From contig JNVV01000001.1 of assembly GCA_000733355.1 (NCBI GenBank), positions 650,208 to 714,207 of the forward strand: DNA of 64,000 nucleotides, given 5' to 3'. Shown piece by piece: positions 1 through 9,610 of the stretch. Position numbers and translations under genes: made by a program. The DNA comes from Falciphora oryzae. Taxonomy: Eukaryota; Ascomycota; Sordariomycetes; Magnaporthales; Magnaporthaceae. Within the stretch, counting starts at the first letter, position 1; the number at the start of each line of letters is the position of its first letter. The notes beneath the pieces were generated by a model. It was given only the letters and a program-made list of their open reading frames with translations. It was not told where the DNA came from and ran no database searches.

Positions 1-64
1 GAGCGACGACGACAAGCGGGATGTGAGAGAGAATGGCTGGCTGACAGTGAAATTCCTCTTGCAG

Positions 65-493
65 ACAAGAAGTGCCCCTTCACCGGTCTCGTCTCGATCC
101 GTGGCCGTATCCTGAACGGCACCGTCGTTTCCACCAAGATGCACCGTACCCTGGTCATCCGCCGCGAGTACCTCCACTACATCCCCAAGTACTCCCGTTA
201 CGAGAAGCGCCACAAGAACCTCGCCGCCCACGTCTCGCCGGCTTTCCGTGTCGAGGAGGGTGACCACGTCACTGTTGGCCAGTGCAGGCCCCTGAGCAAG
301 ACGGTATGCGTTGTGTGCCCCGCGGCGGCGGCGGCACTGGGGAGGGCTGCCGGATTGCAGTCGCGCTCCCTTAGATGCTCGCCATTTTCGTCTGGGAATC
401 CTACTGACATGTTTTGGAACCCAGGTCCGGTTCAACGTTCTGCGTGTCACCCCCAGGGCGGACAAGGCCGTCAAGTCGTTTGCCAAGTTCTAA
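65..493 (+). CDS. rps11: 40S ribosomal protein uS17 (S11), 3' part
   Basis: This is the C-terminal part of small-subunit ribosomal protein uS17 (yeast Rps11), a cytoplasmic 40S component. The visible exons are 65..303 and 425..493. They are joined across an intron (304..424) with a GTATGC donor, a CTACTGAC branch region and a CCCAG acceptor. The upstream acceptor at 63-64 (TTGCAG) shows that the coding sequence begins in exons left of the window. The reading [18 protein letters not shown], then [15 protein letters not shown], then the terminal [15 protein letters not shown], is the near-invariant eukaryotic uS17 sequence. The exon at 65 opens in the middle of a codon, so the frame was set from conservation. 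The product is complete at its C terminus. Confidence 0.96.
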
Positions 494-1403
494 GGTGGAG
501 GGTTGTCTCTTTTGGGCATTCTAGGCGCAGTTTCTTTACTCGAGGGCTTTCATTATTCCCATGGATTCCGGGATGGCGGTCACAAACGACTAGCTGCTTT
601 ACGCAAAAACGTGGCATAGAGGCAGCTTTGAATGAGAACTCGTTGGTCATTTTTGATGATTGGGGGATACCGCCGCGGGTCGTGTCCCTGGAGGGAGGGG
701 TTAAGCAGGCTCTGGCATGTGCCGGGATAAAAAAGGCTGCTAGGTATGACGCTCGGCTTTGGCCACCATGCTTGAGGAGCAGGGCGTATCGGAAAACTGT
801 CTAATGGAGTTTAGTGAGACCCTTTTGAGGTCAAGGATATATATGTCTGTTCCTGACGACTGTCTTCGATTATGCTTTTCCAGCTTTGAGATTCCAACAA
901 GGTGTCAATCCGTCTCTTGTTTGCTCGACGCCTCATGCGAGCTCTCAAGGAGCACGTACATCCCGTCACATTCTTGAGGTCGTATGATCCATTACGCAAT
1001 ACCACCACTAAATGGGACCTGCAGCAAAATGAAAAGGGAACATGCAAAAACATACAACACCGAGGATTCCCCAGTGGTCACCCACCTGAGTACTAGTTCG
1101 GCCCTCACTGGTTTGACTAGGGGAGAGCGGACGGGATCCCGTATATTCCAGTGGGTATGGTCGTATGTGATGGTTTGACAGCGTGCGCATCATTATAAGC
1201 AATCCGCTAGAGATGTGAAGCCATCGTTCTGGTGGTGCTTATGTAACACGCCCAAAACCCACAGAGTGGAGTAAACTTTCTTTGAGCATCACGGCCCGCC
1301 AGGGCCACCGTGGATGGCGAGGAGCAGTCGAAAAAAAGAAGGAAAAAAAAAAAGGCTCCGACATGCGCTAGCCTGACTGCCCACGAAAGGCCATACTGTC
1401 GTG
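494..1403. other. Intergenic, uS17 3' side and Emi1-like 5' side
   Basis: No gene is supported here. It holds the 3' untranslated region of the ribosomal protein gene and the promoter of the next gene, including an A-rich stretch at about 1328-1350. The reading frames present have no family resemblance and no coherent splice structure. Confidence 0.6.
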
Positions 1404-2520
1404 ATGGGGTGGCTCGACGGATTCTTCGGCGGACAGCCAAACAACAATGGGTCAGATCCGTTGCAGAAGCTCGACCCGAAGCTGCGCGAGTTCCTCGAGA
1501 AGGAATCCCCAGTGAAGTTCAAGCCCGCCGCCGGCGCTGGGGAGCAGCAGCAGCAGCAGCCACAACAGCCACCACAGCCCGACTCAAGGCAACAACAGTC
1601 CACGGGCGCCGCCGCGGTGACGGCAACAACAACGACTGACGATGGAGCGGCGGCCCCAGCAGCAGTGCCGCCCGAGTCGCAGTTCCAGGACGGGCGGTAC
1701 GTGCACCTGTGGCGGACGTACCGGTCGCAGGCCGAGGTCGAGGCCGAGGCCAAGAGTGACCACGAGAAGCTGATGGACGTGCTCGAGGGCTACAAGGAGC
1801 GCCGGTCCAACATCGGGCGCGCCGCGCTCGAGAACTGCGCGCTCGAGCAGCTCGACTGGGCAAACTGCATGAAGGCGGGCGACTGGGCCGCCAAGTTCAC
1901 AATGTGCAGCGCGCAGGTGCGCAAGTTTGAGCGCTGCTACACGATGCAGTCGGTACGCTGCTCGTTACCCGCCCTGCCTGCCTGGCTGCCTAATCCACTG
2001 CAGCAGGCATACCATGTGCTAACCCCTAATTTCTGCGAAACCCTCACAGCGCCTCTTGAAAGCCCTCGGCTACCTGTCCGCGTACAACCGGCCCGCGTCC
2101 GTCGACGAGGAGATCCAGATGCACGCCGACAGCCTCTATCACCGGATGCTGGAGCAGGAGGCCGCCATCGCAAAGGCCAAGGAGGAGGGCAGCCCCGCAC
2201 CCAAGTTCGCGCCCCTTATCACCAGGACCACTTTCCCGGCCGCGGCCGACATGGACGAGGACAAGATCGACAGCCTGATCTCGACAGAGATGCGCCAGAA
2301 ATTTGAGGACCGCATAAAGGACCTGCCTGAGCAGGAGCGCGCCGCCGAGGAGGCCGCCGCAAAGGCGGAGCTGCGCGCCCAGGCAGAGGCCGCGAGTCGC
2401 CTCCACGAGCTGAGACTGGAGAAAGAGAAGGAGAAGGAGCTGCGCAAGCTGCAGGGCAAGGAGACCATACTCGACAAGGTCTCGGGCGTGTTCAAAGGCT
2501 CTGGTGGTAGCTCCTCATGA
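1404..2520 (+). CDS. Twin-CX9C DUF3128 / Emi1-like protein with coiled-coil tail
   Basis: Two exons (1404..1952 and 2050..2520) encode 339 residues. The intron has a GTACGC donor and a CTCACAG acceptor and preserves frame. Residues about 145-178 contain C-x9-C twice (Cys145, Cys155, Cys168, Cys178), with ALEQLDWAN and SAQVRKFER between the pairs. This arrangement is typical of DUF3128/Emi1 proteins. Many twin-CX9C proteins are oxidised by the Mia40 pathway in the mitochondrial intermembrane space, so that location is an inference here. The N terminus is Q-rich (about residues 49-65). The C-terminal third is rich in Glu, Ala and Lys (for example EKEKEKELRKLQ) and looks like a coiled coil. Yeast Emi1 is much shorter, so the N- and C-terminal extensions are notable. 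ATG 1404 precedes the conserved-looking MGWLDGFFGG. Confidence 0.85.
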
Positions 2521-2845
2521 TTCTCTTATGCCTTGCGTCTGCCCTGATGTGTACCCCGCGCAAAGGAGCGGTGGTAGCAGCACACGCTCTGTCTGATGAC
2601 GTCCGTGTACCATATAAACCCATTTTGACCTCTCACCTACCCTGATGATGTCAGGGGGAGGTATAGAGCTGTGGAGTGCGCCTGATACCGCCTCCCATCG
2701 AGTGCTTCTCGGTTCGAACCAACCCTCCCAAATGCTGTCACAAAACGCCCGCCCTATGAACTAAACGCAGCGCAGTACTCGTTCGTAACGAAAATCTCAT
2801 CTCAAGACCGCCACTCATCACCAAGAAATAGCAGGCGTCTCTAAT
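2521..2845. other. Convergent 3' ends of Emi1-like and AME1
   Basis: Two genes end towards each other here, so this is shared 3' untranslated sequence. A GGTTCGAACC decamer near 2711 resembles a tRNA T-loop, but no tRNA can be folded around it. Confidence 0.6.
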
Positions 2846-5368
2846 CTACCTTGCCTGGAGAGCTGCAGCAGCCCTCTCCAAGTAGGCGTTGAAGCTCTTG
2901 ACTTGGTCGAGCACGCTGGTCCCAGGGCCGTTGGCACACAGCTGGCCGCCAACCCTGTGCATGAGGAGCTCCAGGTTCCCCGGGTCTGCCTTCCTCTGCT
3001 CGGCTGCGGACAGCTCTGGGGCCGACCGGCCCTCGTCTACCGCCAGCTCGATGTCGTGCATCGCCGACGATATCTGGATGTTCCTCTGTGACAGAAACCG
3101 GACAGGTTAGGTGGGCTGTAGCATCGGTATGATATAATAGTTGGGGGAACATAGTGCTTACCAGGACTTTTTGCGCTTCGCTACCATGCTTCATCCTGAG
3201 CGCGTCCATGCGCAGCGCAACCTGGTCTCTTTCAGCCCGCAGCCGGAGAATCTCGTCGCGGAGGCTGCGTTTCTCCTTCTGGCTTGCACGAAGCCGCTTC
3301 TTGAGCATGTGGAGGCTGTCCAAAGCGATCGTCTATCGAGAGCCATGCCAGGCCTTGGGTTAGCACAACGTGGACCCGCCCCGGGGAGTGGGTAGATGGA
3401 GTCTCCAGGACCGGCTTACATGCTCGATCAGCTTCGTCCTCAATTCCTCCCTGAAAGCCTCCAGCGCTCTGACCTTGGTCTTGAGCTCCCGTCTGGTCAC
3501 CGCGTCTTCCGCCTCGCCCGCCTTCTCCTTGAGCGTGCGCAGCACGCCCACGGTGACCTCCTCGCAAAGCTGCCTCAAGATGTCGACCGAAGTGACGCCT
3601 TCGCGGCTCGAGAACGGGATGCCGGACACGAGCTCATCCTCGTCCGACTCGTCCCCGCCGGCGCCCCTGAACTTGGTGAAGCGCTGGACAGGCACCGAGA
3701 TGGGCTCGCCCGACGCCTCGACCTCTGGGCCGCTGTCCTGAGGAGGGGGTGCCGCCTTTTTCTTGGCCCTCTGCCTTGGCGGCCCTTTTTGCTTCGGCAG
3801 CGATTCCTTCTGCTTCGGCAGCTCGTTCTGCTTCGATGGCTCTTTCTGCTTAGGTGGTTCTTTCTGCTTAGATACCTCCTTCTGTATCGATGTGCGTCGT
3901 GGTCTGGACTGTTGATTTTGCCTCGTGGGGCTTGAGGCCAGAGCACCCCGCCGACGCTTGGGGGGCCGCGGGACGGTTTCCTCGGCGGCCGAGCCCAGCT
4001 CAGGGGACGGCGCAGGGAAGCTCCTCCGCAGTCGCTTCCTGCCAAGCTTCCGAGCTGCCTCCTGATCGTCGACCTCCTCGGCCTCCTCTTGTGGCTCCTC
4101 GTTTGGTTCCTCCGCTTGAGGGGGAGCCTCAATCCTGCTCGGCGAGGTCGGGGCCTCCTCGACTTCGTCGGCTTCCTCTGGTATCTCAGCCAGTGGGGGA
4201 GATTCCCCGACATTCGGAGAACGTGTCGGAGATAGCCTATCAGATGCTTCCGATTGCCTCGGGGACAGTTCGTCGATATCCATATCGACGCTAGGTGACC
4301 GTGCGCTCCGCTTGCCCTTCCTCAGCATAGTTCTCTTGGCTGCCAGCCCGGCAGAAGCCCGCCTATTCTTAAGAGCGCGGGCGGCTGGTGAAGACTGTAT
4401 GATGCTGCTGCCGCCAATGGGGTTGTCCGGAGATAATTCGTCGACATTATCGGCGATAGTTGCATTCGAGGCAGGTGTCTGGTCCGGATTGCCAGCGGCG
4501 TGCGGAGACGACTCCTCCACCTCGACGCTCCGGACGATTGAGGAGGCCTGAGAGAGCCGCGTGCTTAGCCTGGCGCCCGATGCAGAAGAAGTAGCAGCCG
4601 CATTCGCGCTGAGCCTTGTCGAAACCGCCCCGATCGAGGACCGCGCCCTCCTCGTCTTGCGCTCAAGGGGTGACGACGAGGCTACGACATGTTCCGGCTC
4701 AGTTTCGGCCAGTAGCACCTCCTGGAGCGAGACCGAGGCGGTCTGGCTGGCGGCGGCGCTGATGCGCACGCGCCGTCGGTGCCCGCTCCCGGGTGCACCG
4801 ACGGGGCTCTCTGTCACCTCGTCGTAGCCGCCGGGCGGGGACTGGTGCGTGTTCCTCCGCGCCGAGAGCCTGCGGGCGCTGTGCTGACTCATCTCGTCCT
4901 CTGTGTTGTCCGGCATGTCGTAGAGATCATTCTGTGGCTGAGGGGACGAGGCCCTCGCGGCGACGGTCCGCGACGCCGGCGTGCCGGACGGGTCAGCATG
5001 ATCTGCCGTAGGTGCTTCTTCTACCTGAGGTGAAGAAGGCGGAAGTTCCCGATTAGTGCCCAGGGTCGGGGACCCCGCCGGAAGCGGAGCCGGTTCGGGC
5101 TCCAGGCCCGGCTCCTGGGCTGGCTCCTCTTCTTCATCAAGCGGGAAAATGCCGAAGGAGACGTCCTCGACTTGATGGCGCCTGGATTGCCACGTTAGTG
5201 GTGTTTTGCAACAATAGTCACCCAGGGGAAGGGCATGAAATGGCGTACTGAGCTCCACGCAGCCGCCCGTGCATGCGCTCCTCCCGACCTATACGTGTTT
5301 CGAGCAAGTCAGCAAGCTTGGTCCTCGATCAGAGAGGATGGGATGGGCGATAACGTACTCGTCGCCAT
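2846..5368 (-). CDS. ame1: Inner kinetochore subunit AME1 / CENP-U (Mis17) homologue
   Basis: Five exons (5359..5368, 5222..5288, 3420..5181, 3162..3332, 2846..3085 on the minus strand) encode 749 residues. The first exon is only 10 nt. All junctions keep frame, and CTAAC branch sites precede the acceptors of the introns ending at 5182 and 3333. The rebuilt N terminus contains SREERMHGRLRGAQ, which resembles the yeast Ame1 segment (FRLRGS) that binds the Mis12/MIND complex. Residues about 530-580 contain REGVTSVDILRQL, matching the Ame1 TSVTTIDVLSSL region. A long coiled coil follows (KKRLRASQKEKRSLRDEI). The middle is a disordered acidic/basic linker with several DELSP motifs and a Lys/Gln/Pro repeat. 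Expected role: COMA/CCAN complex, linking centromeric chromatin to the outer kinetochore. Similar fungal proteins are often annotated as AT DNA binding protein. Confidence 0.78.
3781..3885 (-). repeat. 18-bp coding minisatellite in AME1
   Basis: About six imperfect 18-bp units built on TTCTGCTTxGG (plus strand) encode tandem KQKEPP, KQKEPS, KQNELP and KQKESL-type blocks on the minus strand. The repeats lie in the disordered linker and keep frame because the unit length is a multiple of three. Confidence 0.7.
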
Positions 5369-5746
5369 GGCGCCGGACAGGCTCACGGTGAGCCAACGTC
5401 ACCAGAACCAAGTTTATCGATCACACATTCGAATACGGCATTAGCTGACTAGAGGTGGACAGGGCTTTCGCATCTCAAGTTCGCTAAGTGAGTGAGTGCC
5501 CAGAAGTGGTGGTGACGGAAGAGCGACGCGTAAATTGAGACGCGACTTGGATCAATTGGTGGGGTCCTGGCCCGCGCTGTGGGGCCGAGCTCCCTCGATG
5601 TCTCATCCAGGGTGCCGCTGTGGTGCTGCGGAAATGATCAACGACACCAATAGTGCACCGATGATGCATTACCTTAATCGCATTAAGAATTAAAGATACT
5701 AATCAACTAAAATAATGGGGGTATTTATCTATGCAGGCCGATTCGT
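5369..5746. other. Intergenic, AME1 promoter and IQM-like 3' end
   Basis: No gene is seen. This is a relatively AT-rich stretch (5690-5730) between the AME1 start and the IQM-like stop codon, most likely the AME1 promoter plus the 3' untranslated region of the neighbour. Confidence 0.6.
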
Positions 5747-7735
5747 CTAGGCTGTTCTAGAAGGAGGTGATCCTGCACTCCCTCCCTGCCTGTCGCCATC
5801 GCCACGATAGTTCAGGTGTAGTTTGCCCATCAACTGCGCCAGGGGCCTCTTCTCTGCCCTCTCCCTGGCCTCTCTTTCGAGCACCGCCTTCTCTTTGGCT
5901 GCCGACTCGGTCTTGTCTCGCTCCTCTTCCTCCCTCTTGGCAACCTCCTCAGGGGCCACGATCTTTTCTTTGCCGTGGGCCATCTTCTCGACGATGTTCT
6001 CGCCTTTTTTTCTGGTCCTCGCGTACACCTCCAACCCGACCAGCACGGCGTACGATTTCGAAATGGACACGTGCTTCGTGTCGACCCCCGTCTCCTTTAG
6101 CGACTTGACGAACGCCCTAAAGTTGGCGGCCGGCGGTCTGTAGTGTCCGCTGAGTGGCGACAGCGACTTGAGTCTGCCGTTTTTGATCTTTATCAGGCCC
6201 GCCGCCGAGATTCGGCCGCCCTGGAGAAACGACGAGTGCTGGAACGCGCCCGAGTTCTTGATGCCGACGTACAGCCTGAACGAAGTGTCGGCCACGAAGA
6301 TCCATGTGTCCTTCTTGACCGACTTGCGGAGCAGCCTGTTGAATACGGTGGCGGCAGAGACGTGCCGCACCTTCTGCAGACCCTTGGCCTCGTCCAGCCC
6401 CGGGGTAGCATACTTGGCCGCTCGTGCCGCCTCCAGTTCCGGATCCGAGCCCTCGCCCGCGCTGCTCTCGCCACTGCTACTGTCGCCGAGAAGGCGCGTG
6501 TTGTGCTCCGTTGTCGTTGGCCTGAACTCAGGGGTTCGGTCGCCTTTTGGCACAATACCATGGATCGAGTCCTTCCACGCCTCTGTGGTGTCGATACGGG
6601 TGTTGTTTTTTGCCCAGCACAATCGCCCTTCGCCATCAACGGTGACTAGATAATACTGGCGCTCTTCTCGGCTGAGGTACCGCACCTGTTCCCTGTCCAA
6701 CCTTTCCCTGGGACACGCCCCGATGTCTAGCTGGCGACCTTCCCCGTGATCCAGCCAGTAAAAGAAGTTTTCATGTGTGTCGCTTTTCTTCCATATCTCG
6801 TGGTAACTTCTCAAATTAGAACCGTAGCGGTGCTTCAAATCAATCATCTCAAGAAAGTACTGCAGCCCCATCATCTTTGCTTCCTTCCGACGCTTGGCTT
6901 CGACGTCTTCCCTGCGCTTCTTGGCGGCCTCTCGCTGCTCCTGAGTAGTGCTGTTGTGGGATAAGTCGGAGTGAGAAGACGTTTCAGAGTCTGTCAACCC
7001 AGCCACTGAATCTGAATCTTGGTCGCACGCGGCCCGCCGTGCGACGATGGCTGCCTTTTCCCAGTTCCTCCTGGCAGCTGCTGCCCGGTCGTCACTTTTG
7101 CGGCCCTCTGCGCTATTGCCACCGACGGGTCCGGTTCCGGGAGATGTGGAGAATGTGGAGGATGTGGGTGACTCCCCACGGGGCCGCGGTTCCGTGATCT
7201 CGCGAATGGCATGAGTCCAGCGCGTGCTGGCGTCGATGCTGAGTCCGGTCATCTGACGTCGCGCACGGTAGCCACGATAAGTCCGTTGGATCAGGGTAGC
7301 AGCACGAGTAAACATGATGTCCTCGAGGATGGCGGGCCGGTCGGAAGGGGGGCTCCATTCGCGGGGGCTCAGAATCCCGCGCCGGTCCGAGACCGGTGAT
7401 GCCGGGGTTTCCGGCCGATATGTCTTGGCAGCCGACGACATCTCGGCCGGGCGATGTTTGGGACTGCGCGACTTCGATTTGTGCTCATGCTCGCGGCCGG
7501 CTTGGACCCGGGCGATGCGGTTGAACTCATTCTCGGACGGTGGCATGAGCGACTCCAGGTACTCCTTGCGCGCCGAGAGTTGTGAAGACTTGGGCGAGCC
7601 AGGTCGCTCGGTTTCGGCCGCGGGCGAGGCAGGGTCCCTGGGCGGCGGGCTGCCGGGACGGGGACCTTTTGGTGGGGCCAGGGGCATGTCTGCACTGCCC
7701 GCGGCTTTCTCTACTTCTTCCTTTTGGAGGTCCAT
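5747..7735 (-). CDS. IQ calmodulin-binding motif (IQM-like) protein
   Basis: One exon encodes 662 residues from ATG 7735. The frame stays open upstream to a TTG at 7780, but no further ATG is available without an upstream exon. After a Pro/Ser-rich N terminus there is a single IQ motif at about residues 145-165 (TLIQRTYRGYRARRQ), which predicts calmodulin binding. The region with YFLEMIDLKHRYGS, FYWLDHGEGRQLDI, QYYLVTVDGEGRLCW and FRLYVGIKNSGAFQHSSFL resembles plant IQM proteins and their fungal homologues. The basic C terminus (MAHGKEKIVAPEEVAKREEE) is probably helical. The biochemical role of this family is not established. Calcium/calmodulin signalling is inferred from the IQ motif only. 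Confidence 0.85.
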   Translation of the reverse strand: MDLQKEEVEKAAGSADMPLAPPKGPRPGSPPPRDPASPAAETERPGSPKSSQLSARKEYLESLMPPSENEFNRIARVQAGREHEHKSKSRSPKHRPAEMSSAAKTYRPETPASPVSDRRGILSPREWSPPSDRPAILEDIMFTRAATLIQRTYRGYRARRQMTGLSIDASTRWTHAIREITEPRPRGESPTSSTFSTSPGTGPVGGNSAEGRKSDDRAAAARRNWEKAAIVARRAACDQDSDSVAGLTDSETSSHSDLSHNSTTQEQREAAKKRREDVEAKRRKEAKMMGLQYFLEMIDLKHRYGSNLRSYHEIWKKSDTHENFFYWLDHGEGRQLDIGACPRERLDREQVRYLSREERQYYLVTVDGEGRLCWAKNNTRIDTTEAWKDSIHGIVPKGDRTPEFRPTTTEHNTRLLGDSSSGESSAGEGSDPELEAARAAKYATPGLDEAKGLQKVRHVSAATVFNRLLRKSVKKDTWIFVADTSFRLYVGIKNSGAFQHSSFLQGGRISAAGLIKIKNGRLKSLSPLSGHYRPPAANFRAFVKSLKETGVDTKHVSISKSYAVLVGLEVYARTRKKGENIVEKMAHGKEKIVAPEEVAKREEEERDKTESAAKEKAVLEREARERAEKRPLAQLMGKLHLNYRGDGDRQGGSAGSPPSRTA

Positions 7736-9610
7736 CTTGGCTGACGCAGCGCGCGTCGCGGCTCCTGCCGAGAAAAGCAAGCGATCGGACGGGCTTGCCG
7801 AGGCAGCGGCTGGCCAAGTCGTCGCCGGGTATTGGTGGTGGCACTATCTGCCGGTTGCGCAGCCAGCTGGTGCAAACGCCAATGATATATGCATAGGGGT
7901 GGTGGTTTGGTGAGCGTGGAATTTAGTCATGGGGCACAGACGAAGGGCCGCGCGGGCAGCCAGGTGAGCTGTAGGAATGTCCAAAGAAGCACAGGTGCCC
8001 GTAGAGCCGATTAAAAAAAAAAAAAAAAAAAAAAAAAAGTCCGGGTGAGTCCGGGAGCAGATGCTTGTCGCGACGGCGGACTCAAGTCACGAAGTTGTGG
8101 TTATAGATTTGTCTTGATCGCCAGCATGGAATCCAAGCCACAGGCGAGCAAGGCACAAGGTGCAGCATGATGTAGATTCCCCACGATTGGGGCCTACGTC
8201 AGATATCCAAACAGCCCTGGGAAGCCGAGGCCCGTTGCGGAGCCTCTCTTCTGTGCAGCTGAGGGTGGATGGTGTGGGCTGCATGTGCGCTTCTGGGCAT
8301 CCCTGATCTGGGAGCGTGCCGCCTCCACTGCCATCGGCATCCATCGGTTTCCGTGCAGCGTGGATCGAGGAGAGACGAAACGTGAAAAGATCGCTAAAAA
8401 GTCGCTAGTCGGGGAGCGATTGCGCGTCAGTTGATGCGACCGTCGGCCTGCACATCACGATGGGGAATCCTGTTGGGCACTTTGGTGCCTGCCCGCAGCC
8501 AGTTACGTCGACGTTGATGTTTGTTAGGGTCCTGGGTGATTGAGGTCCGCCTACGTGCACGACAAAAATTCTTCCAGCCGCTATTCGGATTTGACGATTA
8601 GACTGGGAGCACCTACGACTGAGAAGCCGGACCTGTCTGCCACCTAGACTCGTTCACGACGAAAAAAGATGGCACTCCATTGCCTCAATTCCTTTCCTGC
8701 ATCTTTTCCCTCTCATTTTTCTCTTGCTGTGGTTTTTTTTTCCCTGTTCCTGTGTCTTTTCCTATTCCTATATCCTTTTCTATTCCTCAATACTTTCCTG
8801 TCTTGGATTCTATCTGTGCCCATCTTTTCTGGCGGTGGGGTTAGCAGGTGAGAGGTGCCAACTTTTTTTTTTTCGTCCTGGACGAGCCAGAGTTTAGTAG
8901 AATTCCTGTCACATTTAGCGCGCAAAGGGGTTAGCTGAGTCAGAGTGTTGACGACTGTGCTGGTAGACTTGTCAAGGCGTGAAAATGAAGACATTTGGTG
9001 CAGTTGTTTGCAGGAAAGAATGGCTCGATTGCAGAGGCCCAAGGCTGAGGAAGCAAATAAATGAATGCATGGTCTGGAAAAGGGAGAGAGAGAGGAATAA
9101 GAATAAAAATAAAAATAACAATAAAGGAAATTGAAGAAGCAGGGAGGCAATTGGAAAAGTCGACATCAAGCAATCAACATAGAATAGATCGAACAGCTCG
9201 TCTTGCAAACGGCCAATAAACACACAAGTCTTGGTGGTATCTTTGGCGAGCGTTTTCGTTACTGCGGGACGTGGTGACTAGGTGGTCATGGAAGCCGAGA
9301 GTGCGGCATGGATGCTCAGGCGCAAACAAATTGTAAGGGGCGAGTAGTAGCCTGCGGGCACCCAGAGAGCGTGCAGGGGCGACAGGAGACAGACTGAAAT
9401 CCTGTGTTGCGAAGAGGGGAGGGAGAAAAAAAATCCACAGAACGTCACAGTGCTGTCAACCAGCGAGTTAGGGTGTCGGCGCCATTATCGCACGCCAATC
9501 TGACCTGGACCACCACGAACACCAAACACGGCAGCCCGCCATCTCGCCGGCAATCAAAATCGAATTTGCGATCGATCTGATTCAATCGGCCTTGTCTGGA
9601 TACACGATGA
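7736..9610. other. Divergent promoter region, IQM-like / SAS4
   Basis: This is 1.9 kb between two divergent genes. It contains an A26 tract (8013-8038), T/C-rich segments at 8690-8800 and A-rich segments at 9070-9130. I see no gene, no inverted repeats and no transposon remnants. Confidence 0.6.
8013..8038. repeat. A26 homopolymer tract
   Basis: An uninterrupted run of 26 A follows GAGCCGATT and precedes GTCCGGGTGAGTCCGGG. It could be slippage-expanded or the remnant of a retroposed poly(A) tail. No target-site duplication is obvious. Confidence 0.9.

Noticed and set aside
2690..2735. GGTTCGAACC resembling a tRNA T-loop.
   Set aside because: The flanking bases do not form the 5-bp T stem, and no A box or acceptor stem is found at the right distance.
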